A stretch of 64,000 nt of DNA from Falsirhodobacter algicola (GTDB taxonomy: Bacteria > Pseudomonadota > Alphaproteobacteria > Rhodobacterales > Rhodobacteraceae): positions 1,052,501 to 1,116,500 of the forward strand of contig NZ_CP047289.1 of assembly GCF_018279165.1 (NCBI RefSeq), given 5' to 3'. A model generated the notes under the pieces. That model worked only from the letters and a program-made list of their open reading frames with translations. It searched no databases and was not told where the DNA came from. Shown in pieces: positions 40,352 through 50,959 of the stretch (position 1 is the first letter of the stretch; every line of letters starts with the position of its first letter). The position numbers were made by a program, and so were the translations under genes.

Positions 40352-40570
40352 TCAGGCGATGATGTCGGGGATAAGCTGATCCTCGATCCGCACGATCTCA
40401 TCCTTGAGAGAGAGTTTGCGCTTTTTCAGACGGCGCAGTTGCAGCGGATCGGGCAGCGGCTGTTGTTCCAGCGCAAGGATCGCATCGTCGAGATCACGAT
40501 GCTCGCGCCGCAGAACCTCCACCCGGATACGCAGCATTTCTTCCAGGTTGACGTCGCTCGGCACGTTCAT
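40352..40570 (-). CDS. DUF465 (YdcH-like) small protein
   Basis: 72 residues, charged and helical: EEMLRIRVEVLRREHRDLDDAILAL and RLKKRKLSLKDEIVRIEDQL, which is the DUF465 helical-hairpin pattern. No membrane segment. First gene of the leftward purE-purK unit and divergent from hsp20. Function of the family is unknown. Confidence 0.85.
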   Translation of the reverse strand: MNVPSDVNLEEMLRIRVEVLRREHRDLDDAILALEQQPLPDPLQLRRLKKRKLSLKDEIVRIEDQLIPDIIA

Positions 40571-40653
40571 GACAGATTCGCGGCTGTGATCTTCGTGTCA
40601 CCTTAACCGATCCTGCGCCGCACGGGGGAAATTTCTGCGCCCGGACCCAAGGC

Positions 40654-40681
40654 TTGCAAGGTATCCCCCATCGCCCCATAT
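40654..40681 (+). promoter_or_regulatory. Sigma-32 (RpoH)-type promoter of hsp20
   Basis: TTGCAA (40654-40659), 14 nt, CCCCATAT (40674-40681). This follows the heat-shock consensus (TTGAAA-N13/14-CCCCATNT) closely and stands 60 nt before the hsp20 start. Confidence 0.6.
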
Positions 40682-40740
40682 TCGAAAGACGGGCGCCGCA
40701 AGGGCCTGCGCGATTTGTCGCTTCACGCAAGGACAAGCGA

Positions 40741-41157
40741 ATGACGAAATTAAGCTTCGGGGCACATCCCCATCTTCTGGGATTCGAGCAGCTGGAACGG
40801 CTGGTGGAGCGGACGGCGAAATCCGCAGAGGGCTATCCCCCCTTCAACATCGAAGCTGTGGCCGACAACGCCTATCGCATCACGCTCGCCGTGGCGGGCT
40901 TTCGGGAAAGCGATCTGTCCATCACGGTGGAGGATCGCCAGCTGGTGATCCGCGGTCGGCAGGACGAAGACCCGAACGCCCGGGTGTTCCTGCATCGGGG
41001 CATCGCGGGCCGCGCCTTCCAGCGCAGCTTCGTACTGGCGGATGGCGTGGAAGTCGCCGGCGCCGATCTTGAGCATGGACTGCTGCATGTGGATCTGCGG
41101 CGCACCGTGCCCGACACCATCGTGCAGACCATTCCGATCCGCACGCAACGCCCATGA
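40741..41157 (+). CDS. Small heat-shock protein, Hsp20/IbpA family
   Basis: 138-residue holdase chaperone that binds unfolding proteins. The alpha-crystallin domain spans about 40-130 (YPPFNIEAVADNAYRITLAV, LVIRGRQDE, FQRSFVLADGVEV, HGLLHVDLRR), in IbpA-like order. ATG 40741 follows AAGGA. A sigma-32-like promoter precedes it, and the DUF1150 gene follows 14 bp after the stop. Confidence 0.95.
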   Translation: MTKLSFGAHPHLLGFEQLERLVERTAKSAEGYPPFNIEAVADNAYRITLAVAGFRESDLSITVEDRQLVIRGRQDEDPNARVFLHRGIAGRAFQRSFVLADGVEVAGADLEHGLLHVDLRRTVPDTIVQTIPIRTQRP

Positions 41158-41171
41158 CAGGAGGAACCGAG

Positions 41172-41387
41172 ATGCAGACGACAGAGCAAGACGCCGAGCG
41201 GCTGGTCTATGTCCGCCCCGTCGCCGTGGCCGATCTGCCCGAGGATGTGCAGGAACAAGCCGAGGGTCTGGACACCCTCTACGCCCTGCACAACGCCGAG
41301 GGTGAGCAGCTTGCGCTGGTGCGCAACCGGCACATGGCGTTCCAGCTTGCGCTTCAGAACGACCTTGCGCCGGTGAACGTGCACTAG
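41172..41387 (+). CDS. DUF1150 family protein
   Basis: 71 residues, soluble, with LVYVRPVAVADLPEDVQEQ and a terminal LVRNRHMAFQLALQNDL, typical of the DUF1150 family that travels with hsp20 genes in Rhodobacterales. ATG 41172 has a perfect AGGAGG eight nt upstream, better than the in-frame ATG at 41154. Likely co-expressed with hsp20 in heat shock; no biochemical role known. Shares its stop with the convergent Hint gene (CTAG). Confidence 0.85.
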   Translation: MQTTEQDAERLVYVRPVAVADLPEDVQEQAEGLDTLYALHNAEGEQLALVRNRHMAFQLALQNDLAPVNVH

Positions 41388-42439
41388 AACACGCGCGCCT
41401 CCCATGCGGCGACGCAGGGGCGCGCCGTGGGGCCGTAGGCTTGCGGCCCTGCCAGAAGCTCGGGGAAGATGCCCGTGATCTCGTTCCATTGGTCCTGATC
41501 GAGCACCGATGCCCCCCAATCCCCGGGGTGGTAGCTTTCGGTCCATGCGCCGTCGGAACGGACGATCTCATGCGCGTCGAACATCAGATGGACATAGGTG
41601 ACCGTCTCGCACGGTTCGGCGCGGATGGTGATGTCGTTCGCAAGATGCTTGGCCGCGACCAGTACTTCCGCCGCGCCCACCGTCATTTCGGCGCGCCAGC
41701 CTTCGACCAGAATGCGGTGCTGCGGTGAAACGCGCATCGGCCGGTCGTTCCCCGCCGCGCCCGGCGCGAACAGGATCGGCGCCAGCGTCCCCTGACCGGA
41801 CACCGCCCGCGCCCCGGCCCAGCGCACCGGCTGCGGCCCATGATCGAGCGTCTGGACGAGATCGCCCGCCACCAAATCCTCCACCCGGCGCTCCCCCTCG
41901 GGCGTCAGGATCATCGTTCCGGCCGCAAAGCAGGGCATCTGCCCCTGCCGGGCCGCGGTTTCGAGACCGTAATTCTCCACCCCGTCCCACTGACCGAGTT
42001 GGATGTCGGAGAAGGAATTGATGTTCGCGCCCTTGGGGATGTAGGCGTCGCGGGGCCGGATCAGATAGGTGCCGTCGGTGAAGACGAAGACATCCACCGG
42101 CATCTTCACCAACTGGCCGTTGATGCGCACGGTGCTGTTCTCATAGCGCATCATGTCGTAGATCGTCTTGGACTTGCCGTCGATGATCACGCGGTCCTTG
42201 CCCGCGCCCGATCCGTCATCGGTGTCGCTGTCGCGGATCAGACCGTCATTGTCGTCATCGTGCCAAGTGACGGTCTTCATCGCCTTCGACACGTCCAGCT
42301 TCGTGCCGTTCCCGGCCTTCTTGAACGTGTCGTCGGCATTGTCCGACACGACGCCGTTTCTGGTCTGGTAGTATTTCTCTTCCGCGAATTTGGGCCAGGT
42401 CTTGCTGACGTACCAGCCCCAGGTCGACGTATCCGACAT
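41384..42439 (-). CDS. Hint-domain protein with EF-hand-like calcium loop
   Basis: 351 residues. The N-terminal half is soluble and unfamiliar; it contains HDDDNDGLIRDSDTDD (60-75), an EF-hand/dockerin-like Asp-rich loop. From Cys170 (CFAAGT) onward it is a Hint_2 domain parallel to that of the RTX giant: [38 protein letters not shown]. No RTX repeats and no signal peptide. ATG 42439 has AAGGAG seven nt upstream. Possible secreted, self-processing protein; neither is shown. A two-tier hairpin lies between it and trxB. Confidence 0.82.
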   Translation of the reverse strand: MSDTSTWGWYVSKTWPKFAEEKYYQTRNGVVSDNADDTFKKAGNGTKLDVSKAMKTVTWHDDDNDGLIRDSDTDDGSGAGKDRVIIDGKSKTIYDMMRYENSTVRINGQLVKMPVDVFVFTDGTYLIRPRDAYIPKGANINSFSDIQLGQWDGVENYGLETAARQGQMPCFAAGTMILTPEGERRVEDLVAGDLVQTLDHGPQPVRWAGARAVSGQGTLAPILFAPGAAGNDRPMRVSPQHRILVEGWRAEMTVGAAEVLVAAKHLANDITIRAEPCETVTYVHLMFDAHEIVRSDGAWTESYHPGDWGASVLDQDQWNEITGIFPELLAGPQAYGPTARPCVAAWEARVF

Positions 42440-42485
42440 CACCATTCTCCTTGTCACACGGAGATGCTGATGTCGGGGCACTGTG

Positions 42486-42519
42486 CCACGGGCTCGGCGC
42501 GGTCACGCCTTTCCCGTGG
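42486..42519 (-). terminator. Two-tier hairpin between trxB and the Hint gene
   Basis: CCACGGG-ctc-GGCG-cggtca-CGCC-ttt-CCCGTGG: outer 7-bp and inner 4-bp stems separated by a symmetric 3/3 internal loop. It lies 22 nt after the trxB stop, without a T-run, so it may end trxB by a Rho-type route or shape the leader of the Hint mRNA. Confidence 0.4.
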
Positions 42520-42541
42520 CTTTCACATAGAATGCCGAAAG

Positions 42542-43627
<1,086 letters not shown>

Positions 43628-43631
43628 TTAC

Positions 43632-44138
43632 ATGGCCGGATCGAAGCTCGATCCCATTGACCGGCAGATCCTGGCAGAACTTCAGGCGGACGGTCGAATC
43701 ACCAATGTCGAACTTGCCCGGCGCGTGGGCATATCCGCCCCGCCCTGCCTGCGCCGCGTCCGCGCGCTGGAGGAGGCCGGATACATCCAAGGCTATCACG
43801 CCCGCATCGACCCGCGTCAGATGGGGTTCGAGGTGCAGGTGTTTGCGATGGTCCGCCTGAACAGTCAGGCCGAGCGCGATCTGTCCGCCTTCGAGGAACA
43901 TTGCCGCTCGTTGCCGCTGGTGCGCGAATGCCACATGCTGAACGGCGAGATCGACTTCATCCTGAAATGCGTCGCGCCGGATCTGAGCACGTTTCAGACC
44001 TTCCTGACGCAGCACCTCACCTCGGCGGCGAATGTCGCCAGCGTGAAGACCAGCCTCGTGATCCGGGGGGCCAAGGACGAACCCGGCGTCCCCTTCAACG
44101 TGCTGGAGGCGCGGATCAAAGCCGGATCGACGCGATAA
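43632..44138 (+). CDS. Lrp/AsnC-family transcriptional regulator
   Basis: 168 residues: AsnC-type winged helix (DPIDRQILAELQADGRITNVELARRVGIS, about 7-35) followed by the RAM ligand-binding domain (YHARIDPRQMGFEV onward). It may control trxB, from which it diverges, or act as a global amino-acid-responsive regulator. ATG 43632 has GGAGA upstream. Its 3' end overlaps the convergent pgeF by 23 nt. Confidence 0.92.
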   Translation: MAGSKLDPIDRQILAELQADGRITNVELARRVGISAPPCLRRVRALEEAGYIQGYHARIDPRQMGFEVQVFAMVRLNSQAERDLSAFEEHCRSLPLVRECHMLNGEIDFILKCVAPDLSTFQTFLTQHLTSAANVASVKTSLVIRGAKDEPGVPFNVLEARIKAGSTR

Positions 44139-44856
44139 GGCGGCCGTAATCGGCCTCTCCGGCATGGGTGGCACGGCGGAAGGAATAGAACCGCTCCGCA
44201 TCCGAATAGGTGCAGTGGCCGGTCCATTCGGCCTCTGCCCCCGCCGCGCGCAGACGCGACAGACCAAAGCCCGGCAGATCGAACAGCAGCCGGTCCCCCT
44301 GCCCCTGCGCGAAGAAGCGGGCATGGGCATCGTCCTCGGCCATGAAGGTGGCCAGAAGCTCCGGCCCCACCTCATAGGCGCGTTGGCTGATGCAGGGGCC
44401 GATCACCGCGCGGATGTCGCTCGCCCCCAGATCGCGCATCGCCTCCACCGTCGCTTCGAGGATGCCGGCGATGGCGCCCTTCCATCCGGCATGGGCGGCG
44501 CCGATCACCCCCGCGGCCGGATCGGCCAGCAGCACCGGCTGGCAATCGGCCGTCAGGATCGACAGCACGGTGCCGGGGTGGTTGGTCACCATGGCATCGG
44601 CGGCGGGGCTTCCTTCGAACGGGGCCGTGACCACATCGGCGGAATGGACCTGTTGCAGGGTGCGGATGGCATCCGGGGCCACGTCCATCGCCTCGGCGAC
44701 GCGGGCGCGGTTGATCGCCACGACCTCCGGCATGTCCGTGCTGCCGAACCCGCAATTCAGCCCGGCGAACACGCCCGAGGATGCGCCCCCCTTGCGGGTG
44801 AAGAAGCTATGGCGCAGCGGATGCAGCGCGCGGGAGGTGATGATGTCGAGCGTCAT
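44116..44856 (-). CDS. pgeF: Peptidoglycan editing factor PgeF / YfiH family
   Basis: 246 residues with the copper/zinc-laccase-like DUF152 signatures: QVHSADV, LTADCQPVLL and HAGWKGAIAGI, whose Cys and His residues bind metal. The E. coli homologue removes wrong L-Ser-containing muropeptides. ATG 44856 overlaps the midA stop (ATGA), giving the common lgt-midA-pgeF unit. Overlaps the Lrp gene by 23 nt. Confidence 0.9.
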   Translation of the reverse strand: MTLDIITSRALHPLRHSFFTRKGGASSGVFAGLNCGFGSTDMPEVVAINRARVAEAMDVAPDAIRTLQQVHSADVVTAPFEGSPAADAMVTNHPGTVLSILTADCQPVLLADPAAGVIGAAHAGWKGAIAGILEATVEAMRDLGASDIRAVIGPCISQRAYEVGPELLATFMAEDDAHARFFAQGQGDRLLFDLPGFGLSRLRAAGAEAEWTGHCTYSDAERFYSFRRATHAGEADYGRLIASIRL

Positions 44857-45866
44857 GCGAATCCCGGTGGTGGTGGTGCTTGCGGCGCCGTGATGGCCAG
44901 CGCCTTGAACAGTTCGCCCATCTGCCCCGGTTCGGTCAACCGCTGCATCGCGGTGACGTGGCGATCATCGCCGCCCGCCGACAACCGCTCGGCCCGCGCC
45001 GCGATGCCGAGCGCGGTCAGAAGCTGCCCCTGCGTGGTATAGGACGGCCGCAGCCGCGCCAGCGCCGCGAAATCGACATGCGCCGTCAGATCCGCCTGCC
45101 CCGGCGCGGCAAAGGGATCGACATAGGCATGATCGGCCATCGCCTGAAACGTATCGCCGCGCGATTGCCAGCCGCCGTAATCGACGATCAGCGCCATGCC
45201 CCCCACCGCCACGCGGGCGGCGATCGCATCCATGATCGGCGCGGCTTGGGGGCAGATCTCTACCACATCGCCGTCCGCGGTGTCGGCAAGGCGCGCCTCG
45301 AGGGCAGGCAGCGCGATCGGGGCGGAAAGGCCGGGGCGCAGGTCGGGGCCGACCACACGTTCCCGCCATGCCGCGCCGTCGCGCACGAATTGGCGGATCG
45401 GCAGGGCATCGAAGAACTCGTTCGCCACCAGCCAAAGCGGGCCGTCCGGCATATCGTGCACGCTGCCGACATGCCGCGCCTCTGGAACGCGCTGCGCTTG
45501 GATCGCGCGCAAGCGGGGGCTCGCCTCCACCAGAACGACATCGGCGCTGGCGTGAAAGCCGGGAACCTTCCGGGTTGCGCGCAGGATGTCGGCCATCAGC
45601 GTGCCGCGCCCCGGGCCAAGCTCGGCCAAGGTGAAGGGCCCGCCCCCCGACATCAGCCAGTGCTGCGCAAGGCAGAGGCCCAACAGCTCACCGAACATCT
45701 GGCTGATCTCGGGGGCGGTGATGAAATCGCCCGCCGTGCCAAAGGGCTCGCGCGTGGTGTAATAGCCGTGGACGGGATGCAGCAGGCATTCGGCCATGTA
45801 GTCGGCAAGGCTGATCGGCCCCGTCTGCGCGATGCGCCGCGCGAGGATGTCGCCCAGCGGCGTCAC
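44853..45866 (-). CDS. MidA/NDUFAF7-like SAM-dependent methyltransferase
   Basis: 337 residues. Motif I is [10 protein letters not shown] (about 90), with [19 protein letters not shown] at the N-terminus and the NEFFDALP block, all typical of the MidA/DUF185 family; mitochondrial NDUFAF7 methylates an arginine in complex I. Start is GTG 45866, whose GTGA overlaps the lgt stop; longer in-frame sequence is antisense to lgt. The bacterial substrate is not established. Confidence 0.88.
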   Translation of the reverse strand: MTPLGDILARRIAQTGPISLADYMAECLLHPVHGYYTTREPFGTAGDFITAPEISQMFGELLGLCLAQHWLMSGGGPFTLAELGPGRGTLMADILRATRKVPGFHASADVVLVEASPRLRAIQAQRVPEARHVGSVHDMPDGPLWLVANEFFDALPIRQFVRDGAAWRERVVGPDLRPGLSAPIALPALEARLADTADGDVVEICPQAAPIMDAIAARVAVGGMALIVDYGGWQSRGDTFQAMADHAYVDPFAAPGQADLTAHVDFAALARLRPSYTTQGQLLTALGIAARAERLSAGGDDRHVTAMQRLTEPGQMGELFKALAITAPQAPPPPGFA

Positions 45867-46741
45867 GCCCGCCGGGCCCGCAGGATCAGCCACAGGCCGA
45901 TGGCGATCATCGGCAGCGACAGCGCCTGCCCCTGCGTCAGCCCATAGCCGCCGATCTGCCATGCAAGGCCAAGGGGATTGCCGGGCGAGACGAATTGCGC
46001 ATCCGGCTGGCGGACGAATTCCACCAGAAAGCGCGCGATGCCGTAGCCCGCGACGAAGGTGCCGCAGATCGCCCCCGGCCATTTCAGCCAGCCGCGCCGC
46101 AGGATCAGCACCCAGATCAGCGCAAAGAGCAGGATGCCCTCCAGCGCCGCCTCGTAAAGCTGCGAGGGATGGCGCGCGCAGATCCCCTCCACCCCCGGAC
46201 AGAACTGCGCGGCATCGCCGGGGAAGGCGACGCCCCAAGGCAGATCGGTGGGACGGCCCCAGAGTTCGGCATTGATGAAATTGGCGATGCGCCCGAAGAA
46301 CAGCCCCGGCGGCACCGCCAGCGCCATTAGATCGGCCGCGGCCAGCCGGCCGATCCCCTCCCGCGCACAGAAGATCCATGTGGCGACGATCACGCCAAGG
46401 AAGCCGCCGTGGAACGACATCCCCCCCTGCCAGACCTGAAGGATCTGCCCGGGATTGGCGGCGTAATAGCCCGGCTCGTAGAAGAGCACGAACCCCATGC
46501 GCCCGCCCAGCACGACGCCGAAGATGACCCATGTGAGCAGACGCTCCACCTGCTCGGCGGTCATGGGGGGTGTGGCAGCGGGCCAGAGGCCGGTGCAGGC
46601 GATCGCGCGCCGCACGATCCACCAGCCCAGCAGCAAGCCCGTGATATAGGCCAGCGCATACCAGCGCAGCGAGAAGGCGAAGCTGCCAAGATGCAGCGTG
46701 AAAATCTCGGGTGAGATATCCGGGAAGGGAATGTAGCTCAT
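45863..46741 (-). CDS. lgt: Prolipoprotein diacylglyceryl transferase
   Basis: Inner-membrane enzyme that adds diacylglycerol to the lipobox cysteine, the first lipoprotein-maturation step. 292 residues, about seven membrane helices, with [16 protein letters not shown] (the Lgt signature) and HPSQLYEA. Its substrates in the window would include the lipoproteins at 27475 and 48221. First gene of lgt-midA-pgeF. Confidence 0.96.
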   Translation of the reverse strand: MSYIPFPDISPEIFTLHLGSFAFSLRWYALAYITGLLLGWWIVRRAIACTGLWPAATPPMTAEQVERLLTWVIFGVVLGGRMGFVLFYEPGYYAANPGQILQVWQGGMSFHGGFLGVIVATWIFCAREGIGRLAAADLMALAVPPGLFFGRIANFINAELWGRPTDLPWGVAFPGDAAQFCPGVEGICARHPSQLYEAALEGILLFALIWVLILRRGWLKWPGAICGTFVAGYGIARFLVEFVRQPDAQFVSPGNPLGLAWQIGGYGLTQGQALSLPMIAIGLWLILRARRA

Positions 46742-46840
46742 GGCGCCTCAGCTGCTTTGCGCGCTTTGTCCGGCGCGGCGGCAGGGTTGTCAACCGCGCC
46801 CCGCGCCGCCATATCATGGGGCAAGTGAACAGGAGATGCC

Positions 46841-47089
46841 ATGACCGCGCGTTCCAAGATTTTCGACGATATGTCGCAGCTGATGACCAATGCGATGGGC
46901 GTCGCCCAAGGTGCCCGCACCGAGGCGGAGACCGCCTTTCGCGGCATGGTCGATCGCTGGCTGGCCGACCGCGACCTCGTGACCCGCGAGGAGTTCGAGG
47001 CCGTCCGCCTGATGGCCGTGAAGGCCCGCGAGCAGAACGAGGCGCTGACCGCGCGCATCGCCGCGCTGGAGGCAAAGCACGCGGAATGA
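46841..47089 (+). CDS. UbiK/BMFP-family accessory factor
   Basis: 82 residues, mostly amphipathic helix, with AETAFRGMVDRWLADRDLVTREEFEAV and a C-terminal coiled coil (NEALTARIAALEAK) typical of UbiK (YqiC), which aids ubiquinone synthesis and fuses membranes in vitro. AGGAG precedes ATG 46841. Overlaps the nudix gene as ATGA, so the two are coupled. Confidence 0.85.
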   Translation: MTARSKIFDDMSQLMTNAMGVAQGARTEAETAFRGMVDRWLADRDLVTREEFEAVRLMAVKAREQNEALTARIAALEAKHAE

Positions 47090-47523
47090 TCCGCGTTGCC
47101 GTCCGGGCTTTGATCCTCGATCCGCAGGGCCGCCTGCTGATCGTGAACGCATGGCCCGGCGGCGTGTCGGATCTGTGGACCGCCCCCGGGGGCGGCGCCG
47201 ATCCGCATATGTCGCTTCCCGGCAACCTCATCCGCGAGGTGCATGAGGAAACCGGCCTGACGATCGAGGTCGGTGCCCCTGCCATGGTGAACGAATTCCA
47301 CGATCCCCATGGCTCTTTCCATCAGGTCGATGTCTATTTCCGATGCCGGGTGACTGCGGGGGAGCTGTCCGAGGACTGGCGCGACCCCGAGGGCGTGGTG
47401 GTGCATCGCCGCTGGGTCTCGCGCGAGGAGCTTGCCAGCCTGCGCGTCAAGCCGGACAGCCTTGCCCGCGCCGCGTGGGATGGCGGCATGATCTATGATC
47501 CGTTGGAGCCGATCATCCGCTGA
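47086..47523 (+). CDS. NUDIX hydrolase
   Basis: 145 residues with a nudix box GGADPHMSLPGNLIREVHEETGL. The REVHEE metal-binding core is intact, but the first Glu of the GX5E part is Met, which some family members tolerate. Substrate (a nucleoside diphosphate derivative) is not predictable. Translationally coupled to the UbiK gene; the last 31 nt overlap the convergent membrane-protein gene. Confidence 0.85.
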   Translation: MIRVAVRALILDPQGRLLIVNAWPGGVSDLWTAPGGGADPHMSLPGNLIREVHEETGLTIEVGAPAMVNEFHDPHGSFHQVDVYFRCRVTAGELSEDWRDPEGVVVHRRWVSREELASLRVKPDSLARAAWDGGMIYDPLEPIIR

Positions 47524-48164
47524 AGGCCCCAGACCGCCGCCGCGCCGCAAAGGGCCGGCAGGACGAACCCCGACCCCACCCCCAAGACCAGCACCAGCGG
47601 GGCCAATGCCGGGCCGCGCAGCATCTGGTGCCACGCCGCCCCGCCAAGCGCCAATGCCGCACCGGCGGCAAGCGCGATGACGAGCACCTCCCCGTGCAGG
47701 GGTGGATGGGCTGCCAGAAGCAGGATTGCCGCCGGGGCCGCCAGAACCAGATGGCTCGCATGCCGGTCGAGCGTGTCGCCGCGCCGCGCCAGAACCGCCT
47801 GAACGCCGAAGCCTGCCCCGGCCAGCACCCCCATCGGTGCCCCGGACCAAAGCGCAATCGCCGCGCAACCGCCCGCCCATACCCATGCGCCGCAAATGAC
47901 CGGATCGCGCAGCGCGACGCGCGCGGCCAGCGCCGTGAGCGCCGCACCCATGCAAAAGCCCGTCGCCACCGCGCCCATCCCGGCCTCGGCCCATGCGAGC
48001 CCCGCGATCCAGACGATGCATCCTGCCGCCCCGCCGAAGCTGCACCCATCCAGCCGCAGCCGGGGCGGACGCTCCGTCCGCTTGCGGCGCACCAAAAGCA
48101 CGAGCCACATGCCAAAGGCACCGGAGGCCAGCACCGTCCCGGCCAGAACCCCCGGCTCCGCCAC
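47493..48164 (-). CDS. Polytopic membrane protein, unknown function
   Basis: 223 residues from GTG 48164, with about seven hydrophobic helices rich in Ala, Gly, Leu. The same frame stays open upstream and encodes a further hydrophobic segment (LLIPALLGIAACLALIL), so the real start may be a rarer codon near 48224 (CTG, overlapping the transglycosylase stop as CTGA). No family recognised. Overlaps the nudix gene end by 31 nt. Confidence 0.6.
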   Translation of the reverse strand: MAEPGVLAGTVLASGAFGMWLVLLVRRKRTERPPRLRLDGCSFGGAAGCIVWIAGLAWAEAGMGAVATGFCMGAALTALAARVALRDPVICGAWVWAGGCAAIALWSGAPMGVLAGAGFGVQAVLARRGDTLDRHASHLVLAAPAAILLLAAHPPLHGEVLVIALAAGAALALGGAAWHQMLRGPALAPLVLVLGVGSGFVLPALCGAAAVWGLQRMIGSNGS

Positions 48165-48220
48165 CCCGCGCCCCTGCAGGATCAGCGCCAGACAGGCCGC
48201 GATGCCAAGAAGAGCGGGGA

Positions 48221-48682
48221 TCAGGAGCGCAGGCCCGTCTCGTAGAGAAGGCCCTTACGCTTCGCCTCGTAGTAATAGCCTTTGGAGTACCACTCCACCG
48301 CCTTGTCCTGATTGCCGTTCGACACCATCCATGCACCGCGCAGATATTTCATCGCGTATTTCAGATTGGTGTCGGCATCCAGAAGCTGCGTCGGCTCCCC
48401 CTTGAAGCCCATGATGCGGGCGGTCTGCGGGGCGATCTGCATCAGACCGAAATAGCTGCCGTTGCGGGCGGTGGGGTTGTAGGTGCTTTCGCGGCGCACG
48501 ACGCGGTGCGCAAGGCTGCGGGGCACGCCATAGAGATCGGCATAACGATCCACCATCCGGGCGACCTCCACCCGGCCCGCCGGGATCTGCAAGTCGGCCG
48601 ACGCGCTCCGCGATACGGTCCCTCCCCCGCCACAGGCCGACAGGCCAAGGATCAGCGTCAGGGCAAGGGCGGCACGCAGCAT
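48221..48682 (-). CDS. Lytic transglycosylase lipoprotein (SLT domain)
   Basis: 153 residues. Signal with lipid-attachment Cys17 (LSAC), then one compact SLT domain: catalytic Glu65 in RRESTYNP, GLMQIAPQTARIMG, and YLRGAWMVSNG. It cleaves peptidoglycan glycan strands and would be anchored in a membrane by Lgt-type modification. Short for the family, with little beyond the catalytic core. Upstream of and possibly coupled to the membrane-protein gene at 47493. Confidence 0.88.
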   Translation of the reverse strand: MLRAALALTLILGLSACGGGGTVSRSASADLQIPAGRVEVARMVDRYADLYGVPRSLAHRVVRRESTYNPTARNGSYFGLMQIAPQTARIMGFKGEPTQLLDADTNLKYAMKYLRGAWMVSNGNQDKAVEWYSKGYYYEAKRKGLLYETGLRS

Positions 48683-48793
48683 ATGTCTGTCCCGGGAATG
48701 TTGGCGTTGCGAAGGACGCTACCGGCTTGGCCCGCAGCCCGGCAAGCGCCGGATACCGCTGTCAACCCGCATGGGCGGATTCTTGCGCAAAGA

Positions 48794-48822
48794 AAAAGGG
48801 GCGCCCCGAAGGACGCCCCCCT
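48794..48822 (-). terminator. Intrinsic terminator of groESL
   Basis: On the minus strand GGGGCGTCC-TTCG-GGGCGCCCC followed by TTTTTC, 23 nt after the groEL stop; one G-U pair in the stem. Confidence 0.8.
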
Positions 48823-48844
48823 GTTTCCAAACGGAAACGGCAGC

Positions 48845-50485
<1,641 letters not shown>

Positions 50486-50533
50486 CTAGCTCCTGTCAGT
50501 CTGTATTGCGTTAGAGGAAGCGACGGGTCCGGA

Positions 50534-50821
50534 TCAGGACATGATCCCGAGGATGTCGCTTTCCTTCATGATCAGCAGCTCTTTGCCGTCGATGGTCACT
50601 TCGGTGCCGGACCACTTGCCGAACAGGATGCGATCGCCTTCCTTGACGGAGGGTGCGATCAGCTCGCCCGAATCCTTGCGCGCACCTTCGCCCACGGCGA
50701 TGATCTCGCCCTCGGACGGCTTTTCTTTGGCGCTGTCGGGGATGATCAGGCCGCCCTTGGTCTTTTCTTCGCCTTCGATGCGGCGGACCAGAACACGGTC
50801 GTGCAACGGTTTGAATGCCAT
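50534..50821 (-). CDS. groES: Co-chaperonin GroES
   Basis: 95 residues. [12 protein letters not shown], the mobile loop ([17 protein letters not shown]) and the terminal DILGIM are all typical. AAGGGAG precedes ATG 50821. The first gene of groESL, 36 nt downstream of the CIRCE element. Confidence 0.98.
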   Translation of the reverse strand: MAFKPLHDRVLVRRIEGEEKTKGGLIIPDSAKEKPSEGEIIAVGEGARKDSGELIAPSVKEGDRILFGKWSGTEVTIDGKELLIMKESDILGIMS

Positions 50822-50856
50822 CTGGGAACTCCCTTGGGATCCACGGTTGAATGTTT

Positions 50857-50883
50857 TTAGCACTCACCTCATGGGAGTGCTAA
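50857..50883. promoter_or_regulatory. CIRCE operator (HrcA site) of groESL
   Basis: TTAGCACTC-N9-GAGTGCTAA, a perfect match to the CIRCE consensus, 36 nt before groES and just downstream of the -10. It implies HrcA repression; hrcA itself is outside the window. Confidence 0.95.
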
Positions 50884-50891
50884 CGGCAGCA

Positions 50892-50920
50892 GAGTTATGC
50901 AGGCCGGGCCGAGGTGTCAA
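50892..50920 (-). promoter_or_regulatory. Sigma-70-type promoter of groESL
   Basis: Minus-strand TTGACA (50920-50915), 17-nt spacer, TAACTC (50897-50892). The start would fall at the edge of the CIRCE element, the normal arrangement for HrcA-controlled groE. Confidence 0.65.
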
Positions 50921-50959
50921 CGCCCCGCAAGACGAAATTTTTGTGGCGGGGGGAACGAG

